This document shows, piece after piece, positions 8,192 through 14,340 of a stretch of 18,827 bases of DNA (positions within the stretch are counted from its first letter, which is position 1; each line of letters begins with the position of its first letter). Source of the DNA: Gemmatimonadota bacterium (lineage in GTDB: Bacteria; Gemmatimonadota; Gemmatimonadetes; Longimicrobiales; Gaopeijiaceae); contig JAUXEE010000010.1 in the NCBI GenBank assembly GCA_030618065.1, forward strand, positions 1 to 18,827. Reading direction: 5' to 3'. A program made the position numbers and the translations under genes. The notes beneath the pieces were generated by a model, which ran no database searches, was not told the origin of the DNA, and saw only the letters and a list, made by a program, of their open reading frames with translations.

Positions 8192-9988
8192 ATGATCCTC
8201 TCCAAGCACACTTGGAAGATAGCCGTAGCTGCCTTTCTGGCCGCGAGCGCCACCCCGATCGGCGGTATGGCCCAACAGTGCCCCGCAGGCGTCATCTCCA
8301 CAGTCGAGGTGGAGCGTCTGGATGTGTTCGATCCGGAAGAGTCGAAGAGTGGATTAATGAAGTGGGCTTTCGGGGTTGGGAACAGCATCCACATGACCAC
8401 AAAGGAGAGCTACATCCGGGCTGACCTGATGTTCGAGGAAGGGGACTGCTTCGATCCGTTCTTGATCGAAGAATCGGCTCGAGTCCTTCGGGAACGTGGG
8501 TTCATAAAATGGGCGGAGATCACGCACCAAACCCAGCCCGATGGGAACGTGGCTGTTCATGTTCAGGTCCAGGACGATTGGACCCTTAAGGTAGGCTTGG
8601 GCCTCTCTTTTGATGAGGGATTCAAACTGGAGGAACTCCTCTTGAAAGAGATGCAGCTCTTTGGCCGGGGCATCGGTGTGGCGATCGCGCGGGCCCAGGA
8701 CCGGGATGTGCTGGAGACTAGTCTCACGGTCAAGGCCACTCGGCTGCTGGGCTCCGCCTGGACCGCGGACCTGCAAGGCGGATCGACCCGTTATGGGAAC
8801 TTCTTCGAAGGGGAACTGGCTTACCCATACTACAACGAACTCAGCAAGGTCGCAGCCCAGGGGTGGCTGATCTGGAAGGAGGACTATTTCCCCTACACCA
8901 CCAGCGGCCTGGAAAACCCGACCCACACGCTACTCCCGTACGAACTCAAGTTCTTCCAGGCCACATGGGGGCACCGATTCGGCGACCCGGGGGGGCTATG
9001 GGTCATTGGCGGAGGGTTCTCGCGGGAGGACCTCAGCTTTCCCGAGGGTGCGGAAGGGTTGAGGATGGTGGAAGACGGGGAGTATGGGGACCATCTGCCC
9101 GCCACCGAAGCAGAGATCGAGGAGGTCCTAAGCCAGGCAACCCCCTTTGCTGCCACGCGGCTGAACGTGATTGGGGGGTTTCGAAAGATCAGTTATGTTC
9201 TCCGAGAGAGACTCGACCGCGTCCTGGCTGCCCAGGATGTCAAGGTCGGAACGGAGGTTACCCTCTCCTTCAATCCATCTATCCCGGTATTCTCCCAGAA
9301 GGGCGACGCTGAAGATATTCACGGAAGATTCGATATCTTCTGGGGAGCGGCACCTGGCCGGTCGGTCTTTGCCGCGACGATCCGGGGGGAGGGGCGATAC
9401 GCCTTTCAGTCAGAGGGGGGGGCTCCGGATGGCTGGCGGGATATCCTCACCGAAGTGGACCTCAAGGCATTCGTGAGGCCCACGGAAGGAAGTAAACACA
9501 CGCTGTTCACCCGTATCTCCGCGGCCCGGAGCTGGGACATGGATCGGCCCTTTCAGCTAACCGGAGGTGGTAGGGATGGGGTGCGGGGTTATTCCATTGA
9601 CGCGTTCCCCGGAGGTCGACGGTTCCTGGTAACCTTCGAGGATCGCTTCCCCATCGCCAGTTTCGAGGCCCTCGACGCCGGGCTGGCCCTCTTCGGCGAC
9701 CTGGGGAAGGTCTGGGGACAGGACGTTCCCTGGGGTGTGGACAGCGGATGGCGATCTGCATTGGGGGTGGGACTCCGGCTGAACTTCCCTTCGGGAGGTA
9801 TCCGGACCATGCGGGTGGACTTCACCCTGCCGCTCTCTACGGCGAAAGAGCGCCAGGCTGTTTACTTCCGCGTGTACACCGAGCTGGGCGGCATATCGCA
9901 ACTTCGGAAGCGGTGGAGCCAGATCGAGCGGAGCCGGTGGTCGGGAATCGACACGGACCTGACTACGACCCCAATGAAGGGGGGTTAG
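8192..9988 (+). CDS. Second Omp85 family outer-membrane protein, single POTRA
   Basis: This 598-residue protein is predicted to sit in the outer membrane. A signal peptide spans about residues 1-28 (AVAAFLAASATPIGGMAQ). One POTRA-like domain is visible at about residues 34-130, with SYIRADLMFEEGDCF, VLRERGFIKWAEI and GNVAVHVQVQDDWTL. The barrel follows almost immediately. It has the loop-6 signature V464-R465-G466-Y467 and then strands FLVTFEDRFPIAS and LDAGLALFGDLGKVW, typical of the Omp85 superfamily. The POTRA part holds two cysteines, C30 and C86, which could form a disulfide in the periplasm; that is inferred. The ATG at 8192 is preceded by AGGGGG about six bases upstream. The gene lies 148 bases after the TamA-like gene on the same strand. 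The substrate is unknown; insertion or secretion of envelope proteins is the family role. Confidence 0.83.
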   Translation: MILSKHTWKIAVAAFLAASATPIGGMAQQCPAGVISTVEVERLDVFDPEESKSGLMKWAFGVGNSIHMTTKESYIRADLMFEEGDCFDPFLIEESARVLRERGFIKWAEITHQTQPDGNVAVHVQVQDDWTLKVGLGLSFDEGFKLEELLLKEMQLFGRGIGVAIARAQDRDVLETSLTVKATRLLGSAWTADLQGGSTRYGNFFEGELAYPYYNELSKVAAQGWLIWKEDYFPYTTSGLENPTHTLLPYELKFFQATWGHRFGDPGGLWVIGGGFSREDLSFPEGAEGLRMVEDGEYGDHLPATEAEIEEVLSQATPFAATRLNVIGGFRKISYVLRERLDRVLAAQDVKVGTEVTLSFNPSIPVFSQKGDAEDIHGRFDIFWGAAPGRSVFAATIRGEGRYAFQSEGGAPDGWRDILTEVDLKAFVRPTEGSKHTLFTRISAARSWDMDRPFQLTGGGRDGVRGYSIDAFPGGRRFLVTFEDRFPIASFEALDAGLALFGDLGKVWGQDVPWGVDSGWRSALGVGLRLNFPSGGIRTMRVDFTLPLSTAKERQAVYFRVYTELGGISQLRKRWSQIERSRWSGIDTDLTTTPMKGG

Positions 9989-10037
9989 CCGCGTAGACGT
10001 AAGAGCTGGCTCCATTCATCAGGGGAGGGGATGTTCG

Positions 10038-10625
10038 ATGAGGACTCGACAAGGTAGTGGAGGCTGGAATCCAAATTTGAAAACACTGGCCTCCGCATCG
10101 GCGATCTCGGTGGCCATGGCCTGCGCCGGCATCGGCATCACGGTCGACCATGAGGCCGACCCCGAAGCCGACTTCGCTGCATACGATACCTATGACTGGA
10201 TGCCGCCCGAGAGCCTTCGGGTGAATATCCGGACCAGGGATCCCATGGTCGAACAGAGGATCCGGGATGCCATTGAAGCCCAACTCAGGGCCAAGGGCCT
10301 CCGAAAAGTCGACTCCGACGACCCTGACATCCGGATCGGCTACCTCCTGGTCCTCAAGGACGGGGTGGACTCGCAGACCATGTACGAGCGATCGGACCCC
10401 GACTGGAGGTATCGCACGTATGGGCCGGCCACCACCACTACCCGGACCACTACCTTCACCATGGGCACCCTGGTCATCGATGTCTTCGACGTGGAGAAAA
10501 AGGCGCTTGTGTGGCGGGGGGTGGCCGAAGGCCAGACCAGGGAGGACCAGGATGCCGAGAAACAGGAAGAGCGCATCAACGAAGCGGTGCGTATGATCCT
10601 GACGGAGTTCCCTCCGGGGGGCTGA
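10038..10625 (+). CDS. DUF4136 domain protein, probable lipoprotein
   Basis: This is a 195-residue protein with the DUF4136 pattern, a family of small envelope proteins of unknown function common in outer-membrane bacteria. After a hydrophobic leader (residues about 16-29), C29 in AMAC could be a lipidation site. The lipobox is weak because Ala, not Leu, lies at -3, so a plain signal peptide is possible. The mature part has the typical DUF4136 opening (FAAYDTYDWMPP), a central segment PMVEQRIRDAIEAQLRAKGL, a strand DIRIGYLLVLKDGVDSQ, and the final block GTLVIDVFDVEKKALVWRGV with a C-terminal helix. The ATG at 10038 has a GGGGAGGGG Shine-Dalgarno about seven bases upstream. It is the last gene of the plus-strand block and ends about 50 bases before a hairpin terminator. 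A second DUF4136 gene lies about 0.7 kb away on the other strand. Confidence 0.75.
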   Translation: MRTRQGSGGWNPNLKTLASASAISVAMACAGIGITVDHEADPEADFAAYDTYDWMPPESLRVNIRTRDPMVEQRIRDAIEAQLRAKGLRKVDSDDPDIRIGYLLVLKDGVDSQTMYERSDPDWRYRTYGPATTTTRTTTFTMGTLVIDVFDVEKKALVWRGVAEGQTREDQDAEKQEERINEAVRMILTEFPPGG

Positions 10626-10675
10626 GGCGTTAAAGACGGAACCTGCGTGAGTCTCACCCCGGGGGGTTGGTGGGG

Positions 10676-10716
10676 AAAAAAGGTGGCCCCGGCCGACGGC
10701 CGAGACCACCTTTTTT
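10676..10716. terminator. Bidirectional intrinsic terminator
   Basis: A perfect 11-bp stem pairs AAAAAAGGTGG at 10676-10686 with CCACCTTTTTT at 10706-10716. A nested 5-bp stem CGGCC/GGCCG (10690-10694 with 10698-10702) forms inside the loop. The A run on one side and the T run on the other let it terminate transcription from both directions. This fits its position between the convergent DUF4136 gene (stop at 10625) and the beta-barrel gene (stop at 10735). Confidence 0.88.
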
Positions 10717-10734
10717 GGTTTTCGTCGGCGTGCC

Positions 10735-11343
10735 CTAGTACATGTCGCTAGTGGCGATGCCGATGCCAAAGGTCCAGTAGGAGTGTGAGACGTCTCCGGC
10801 CTCGAAGGCGTAGTTGTACTTGACGCTCACGTATGCTGCGACGTTGTTTTGCATTGGCATGGCAAAGCCGACCTCCGGGGCGAGGCCGAAGTGCCAATTG
10901 TCCGACTCCAGGCCGGTGAGGCCCAGCTCCACCCGGTTCTCCACCCAGTATGTACCGAGGCCCCCACCGATGTAGGGCCTCACACCGGACCTTCGGCTGG
11001 AATAGAGGTGAATGGTGGCCAAGAGAGGGATGGCATTCACGAAACGGGATTGGTACCCCGACACGTCCGCACCCCCCAAGGAGATGGTTCCGTCTACTTC
11101 ATCGTTGAAAACGTTCCATCCAGCATAGAGGCCCAACGACAGGTTGTCCTTGAGCAACGTCCGGCCTTCGATGCCGATGTTCCTCCAGCTGAAACCCTCG
11201 GTGAAGTCCTTCGTGTCCCCTCCTGGCAAAGCCCCTTGGTAGGTGGCACCGAACCACCAGTCCCGAGATTGGGCTCTCACCTCTCCCGCCGTCATGGAGA
11301 CGAGGCAGAGCGCCAGCGAAGCAACCTTGATCGCGTTTTTCAT
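10735..11343 (-). CDS. Small outer-membrane beta-barrel protein
   Basis: This 202-residue protein has a clear signal peptide, MKNAIKVASLALCLVSMTAG, with cleavage near VRAQ-S. Alternating hydrophobic and aromatic strands follow, typical of an eight-stranded outer-membrane barrel (OmpA-like or porin-like fold): WWFGATYQGALPGG, LSLGLYAGWNVF, VRPYIGGGLGTYWVEN, AAYVSVKYNYAFEAG and SYWTFGIGIATSDMY. The last strand is aromatic-rich and ends in Tyr, as expected for barrel insertion. Function is unknown; such barrels are often structural or small-solute proteins. AAGGAG lies about six bases before its ATG. It is the second gene of a minus-strand pair, 16 bases after the DUF4136 lipoprotein, and ends just before the bidirectional terminator. 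Confidence 0.8.
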   Translation of the reverse strand: MKNAIKVASLALCLVSMTAGEVRAQSRDWWFGATYQGALPGGDTKDFTEGFSWRNIGIEGRTLLKDNLSLGLYAGWNVFNDEVDGTISLGGADVSGYQSRFVNAIPLLATIHLYSSRRSGVRPYIGGGLGTYWVENRVELGLTGLESDNWHFGLAPEVGFAMPMQNNVAAYVSVKYNYAFEAGDVSHSYWTFGIGIATSDMY

Positions 11344-11359
11344 CGTTCGCTCCTTTCGT

Positions 11360-12049
11360 CTAGCGGCCGAGGTATGGGGATTGGGAGAATGCCTGATTGA
11401 TCCCGTTGGTGATGCGAGTGGACGACGAACCCTGGTTCATGAGCCCCCTGATCGCACCCGACCAAATCACGGGTACGGCGGTGCCATCGGCGGCGTTGGG
11501 ATCGATGAGGGTGAGGAGCAGGGTACCTTGCTCGTAGGTGACGCTTCCCACATATGTGGGCGGATAATACCATCCGTAGCCCGGCCCATAGGACGGGTAG
11601 CCGGGGTAGCCCCACCCAGGGTAATACCCCCAGTAGTACCACCAGTCCTGATACACCCAGTAGTCGGTCTTCTCGACGCCGATGGCGCTGACCAGCAGAA
11701 TCAGATCGGCTCCGTTGTCCACAGGATCGAGCTCCCGAGTATATCCCACGGAGGCCATGTTGTCGGCGACCAGGTCCAGGATGAGCTCGTCATTGGCCCG
11801 AGAAATGGGGATGAGGGCATCCAGAGTGTCGTTGCTCACCTCCACGACGGTGTCCGGCATGGCGAAGGTCTGGAAGCCCGCGAAGTTCACGCTTTCGTCG
11901 TAGATGGTCAGGGTCACGTCCAGGTCCTGGACGTTGGCGGGTCCGTCCCCCGGATAACAGGCTCCAGTTGCCAGGACCAGCCCCAGGGCGGCCAATCGGC
12001 GCCACCTCCAAAATGAGCCTTGAGCTTGCCCAACTACAATAATTCCCAT
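11360..12049 (-). CDS. DUF4136 lipoprotein with Tyr/Trp/Gly/Pro-rich tract
   Basis: This is a 229-residue probable lipoprotein. The leader has a basic start (RWRR, residues 15-18), a hydrophobic stretch (LAALGLVLATGA) and C31 as the likely lipidated residue. The mature part has DUF4136 features: an early strand QDLDVTLTIYDESVNFAGF, the FQTFAMPD turn, a helix with LILDLVADNMASVGYTRE, and a closing GTLLLTLIDPNAAD block with VIWSGAIRGLMNQG. Between these, about residues 130-166 are extremely rich in Tyr, Trp, Gly and Pro (for example WYYWGYYPGWGYPGYPSYG). I know related proteins with Tyr/Gly linkers at this place, but the function is not known. The ATG at 12049 has a very strong AGGAGGAGG site. 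It is the first gene of a two-gene minus-strand unit with the beta-barrel gene downstream. Confidence 0.77.
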   Translation of the reverse strand: MGIIVVGQAQGSFWRWRRLAALGLVLATGACYPGDGPANVQDLDVTLTIYDESVNFAGFQTFAMPDTVVEVSNDTLDALIPISRANDELILDLVADNMASVGYTRELDPVDNGADLILLVSAIGVEKTDYWVYQDWWYYWGYYPGWGYPGYPSYGPGYGWYYPPTYVGSVTYEQGTLLLTLIDPNAADGTAVPVIWSGAIRGLMNQGSSSTRITNGINQAFSQSPYLGR

Positions 12050-12053
12050 GAAT

Positions 12054-12062
12054 CCTCCTCCT
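12054..12062 (-). promoter_or_regulatory. Strong ribosome binding site of the DUF4136 lipoprotein gene
   Basis: AGGAGGAGG on the minus strand ends four bases before the ATG at 12049-12047. It is the strongest Shine-Dalgarno in the window and fixes the start of this gene. An AT-rich patch upstream (about 12062-12092) may contain the promoter, but I cannot place -10 and -35 boxes with confidence. Confidence 0.65.
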
Positions 12063-12237
12063 ACTTAAGATTAAAAAGGGTGATGATTTGTGTTACTCCG
12101 GACCCGTTCGTTGAGTTCCAACCCCAGGTCCTCGCCAGTCGGCCATTGTCCATAACAAACACGCGGCTTCTGTTGATCATGCCTCGAAGGGTAAACCCGT
12201 GGGCATAAGGGCGGTATTACATGTTAGTGGTATGCGG

Positions 12238-12271
12238 GGAAGGAGGTTGACTCGTTGACGGGCCTCCTTCC
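12238..12271. repeat. 9-bp inverted repeat upstream of the channel gene
   Basis: GGAAGGAGG at 12238-12246 is the exact inverse of CCTCCTTCC at 12263-12271, separated by 16 bases that contain TTGACTCGTTGAC (TTGAC twice). It lies about 48 bases before the ion-channel start, in the divergent intergenic region 12050-12318. No T run follows on either strand, so it is not a standard terminator. It could be an operator, an mRNA leader hairpin that hides a Shine-Dalgarno-like GGAGG, or chance. Apart from this repeat and the AT-rich patch near the left gene, I see no gene or clear promoter in this region. Confidence 0.4.
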
Positions 12272-12318
12272 GACCCCGATCATGCTCCAGGCCTGTTCGC
12301 CTCCAACCCAATGCAACG

Positions 12319-13281
12319 ATGAGAAACCAAAGACTTCTCCTCACCCATCTCCATGCCGGGATTGCGCTATTGCTCTTCTGGTTCCTGCCGCCGGTCCAGG
12401 GATCTGCTCAGAGTGCTCAGACTCTGGGCGGTGGTGCTTGCTCACTCGCCGGCATTCGCACCGACGTCAGGCCCGATCCGGCCGGTCAGCCGACCGAAGT
12501 CAGCGTCGCCATGTTCATGGTGGACCTGACCAAAGTGGATGACGTCGCCCAGACCCTCACCGGCGATTTCATTGTGCTCCAAAGCTGGGCGGACCCGAGG
12601 CTTGCGGAGTTGGAGGGTTGCCAGCTTCCTCTGGCCAACGTCTGGCACCCCCAACTCGACTTCCTCAATTCGGGCCCCATGCAGCCCAGACGGGCCGAGG
12701 ATGCCGACCAGGTGGAGATCGGACCGGAGGGTTTGGTCCAGCACCAACAAAGGTATTTCGGTTCTCTGGCGACCTACCGTTCACTCAGGGAGTTCCCTTT
12801 CGACCGGCACGTTTTTGAGATCTCCCTTCTATCTACCGAATATGCTGAGGATGAACTCAGCTTGCTTGTCAACGACAGGCAAACAGGGCGCAGGAACCTC
12901 CTCAACATTTCCGACTGGACTATCGATTCGGTCACCGCGACCATTGACACCTACGTGGTGGAAACCACCGGTCGCCGGCTCTCCATGTTCGAGTTTGGAA
13001 TCTCCGCCCAGCGCCAGGTGGGATTCTACATCTGGAAGGTGATGGTTCCGTTGGCCCTGATCGTGGCCATGTCCTGGACGGTGTTCTGGGTCAGCCCGGT
13101 CCAGTTCGGACCGCAGATCGGGCTGTCGGCCACGGCCATGCTGGCATTGGTCGAGGCTGTTACAGCCAGCTATCTCGTCTCCAAAGAGAGGACGACCCTG
13201 GCGCTGCGCCTGGACGCCGTCAGCCGGTGGGCGTTTCCGGCAGCCTTCGGCTTGTTGATCCTTCTCGTGTTTGGGGTTTGA
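12319..13281 (+). CDS. GLIC-like pentameric ligand-gated ion channel homologue, M2/M3 region shortened
   Basis: This 320-residue protein matches prokaryotic Cys-loop-type channels. A signal peptide covers about residues 1-31. The extracellular beta-sandwich aligns by eye with GLIC: FIVLQSWADPRLA, ANVWHPQLDFLN, the conserved loop motif F159-P160-F161-D162, and DWTIDSVTATI before the membrane. M1 spans about residues 235-258, with MSWTVFW equivalent to GLIC ISWTAFW. M4 spans about residues 297-319, with SRWAFPAAF equivalent to GLIC SRIAFPVVF. Between them, the start of M2 (GPQIGLSATAML, residues 264-275) runs straight into what looks like the end of M3 (ALVEAVTASYLVSKE, residues 276-290). About 33-36 residues (late M2, M2-M3 loop, most of M3) appear to be absent without loss of frame. 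The pore would therefore be incomplete. No good Shine-Dalgarno is seen. The family assignment is firm; function of this allele is doubtful. Confidence 0.85.
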   Translation: MRNQRLLLTHLHAGIALLLFWFLPPVQGSAQSAQTLGGGACSLAGIRTDVRPDPAGQPTEVSVAMFMVDLTKVDDVAQTLTGDFIVLQSWADPRLAELEGCQLPLANVWHPQLDFLNSGPMQPRRAEDADQVEIGPEGLVQHQQRYFGSLATYRSLREFPFDRHVFEISLLSTEYAEDELSLLVNDRQTGRRNLLNISDWTIDSVTATIDTYVVETTGRRLSMFEFGISAQRQVGFYIWKVMVPLALIVAMSWTVFWVSPVQFGPQIGLSATAMLALVEAVTASYLVSKERTTLALRLDAVSRWAFPAAFGLLILLVFGV

Positions 13282-13286
13282 GCCTC

Positions 13287-14315
13287 ATGAGAAGCTGGTC
13301 GTGCCCGCCCTTCCTGATCGCTGCGACCGCTATGTTCCTGACCGCCTCGATTGCCTCGGGCCAAAAAACCGACATTCTCGTGCTCATGAACGGGGACCGA
13401 ATTACGGGTGAGGTCAAAGAGCTCCGTCATGGATTGCTGCGGTACTCCACTGACGATGCCGGAACGTTGGGGGTGGAGTGGGACAAAGTGGCGAGTCTCA
13501 CCAGCATTCACACCTTCGAAGTGGAGTTGGCCACGAAACGGAAACTGTTCGGCTCCCTGTCGGCGGGTCCGGAGCCCGGTACGATGGAGGTGGCGGGGGA
13601 GGTCTTCGACCTGATCACCATCGTGGCCATTACGGAAATGAGTCCCGGTTTCTGGAAGCGCACCTCGGGATATCTGGACGTCGGCTTGACCCTGGCCAAA
13701 GCCAACCAGGCACACACTATCACTCTCGGTGCGGAGAGTCGGTACAGAGGGCAAAAGCTCGACGCCACCGCCGCCTTCTCCTTCTACGAACAGGGCCAGG
13801 ATAGCACGAACGTCACAAGAAACAGTAGCCTTTTTCTTGACCTCAATCGACTCTACGGGACCGTCTGGGCCTGGAAGTTCATCGGAGAAGTGTCCCAAAA
13901 CGATGAGTTGGGCCGTGACATCCGGACCTTCGTCGGGTCCGGGGTTGGTCGAAGGATCGTTCGCACGAACAGAATGGACGCCAGCTGGTCCGCAGGGCTC
14001 GATGCCAGCCTGGAACGCTACGCCGGGGAGGAGGAGAACACGTACAGCGCGGAGTTCTTCGCAGGTGCGGTCTTTGCCGCATTCCGGCTGGATTCGCCCG
14101 AGCTGGACGTGACCTCCGATCTCAAGACTTTCACCAGTCTGACCGAGGGAGGGCGTTTTCGGGTCGACTTCAATGTTCGGGTACAATATGAAGTGTTCGA
14201 TGACTTCTTCGTGGCCCTGACTCTGGAATCCGAATTCGACAACAAGCCACCCTCCGAGACTCCCAAGACTAAGACCGACTATACCTCTGCGCTGTCGGTG
14301 GGGTGGTCCTGGTGA
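13287..14315 (+). CDS. DUF481 family outer-membrane protein
   Basis: This protein has 342 residues from the ATG at 13287. That start is preferred over an in-frame ATG at 13227 because it gives a clean signal peptide (FLIAATAMFLTASIASG, cleavage near residue 25) and sits five bases after the stop of the channel gene. The N-terminal part, about residues 28-75, has the pattern VLMNGDRITGEVKELRHG and GVEWDKVASL, a small beta domain often found ahead of DUF481. The rest is a beta-barrel-like domain with alternating strands (SGYLDVGLTLAKANQAHT, VWAWKFIGEVSQNDELGRD, FFVALTLESEFDNKPP) and a C-terminal Trp after SALSVGWS. DUF481 proteins are putative outer-membrane barrels of unknown role. A translation-coupled arrangement with the ion-channel gene is likely, since a strong Shine-Dalgarno is lacking. 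Confidence 0.8.
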   Translation: MRSWSCPPFLIAATAMFLTASIASGQKTDILVLMNGDRITGEVKELRHGLLRYSTDDAGTLGVEWDKVASLTSIHTFEVELATKRKLFGSLSAGPEPGTMEVAGEVFDLITIVAITEMSPGFWKRTSGYLDVGLTLAKANQAHTITLGAESRYRGQKLDATAAFSFYEQGQDSTNVTRNSSLFLDLNRLYGTVWAWKFIGEVSQNDELGRDIRTFVGSGVGRRIVRTNRMDASWSAGLDASLERYAGEEENTYSAEFFAGAVFAAFRLDSPELDVTSDLKTFTSLTEGGRFRVDFNVRVQYEVFDDFFVALTLESEFDNKPPSETPKTKTDYTSALSVGWSW

Positions 14316-14340
14316 GACTCTTGCTGAAGCTGCCGAAGCG

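Noticed and set aside
13227..13286. Earlier in-frame ATG for the DUF481 gene at 13227
   Set aside because: It would overlap the channel gene by 55 bases and put 20 non-hydrophobic residues before a clear signal peptide. The ATG at 13287 fits better.
13279..13365. Possibility that the hydrophobic start of DUF481 is a displaced M4 of the channel
   Set aside because: It is in a different frame, reads as a normal signal peptide, and the channel already has a good M4 match (SRWAFPAAF) at residues 303-311.
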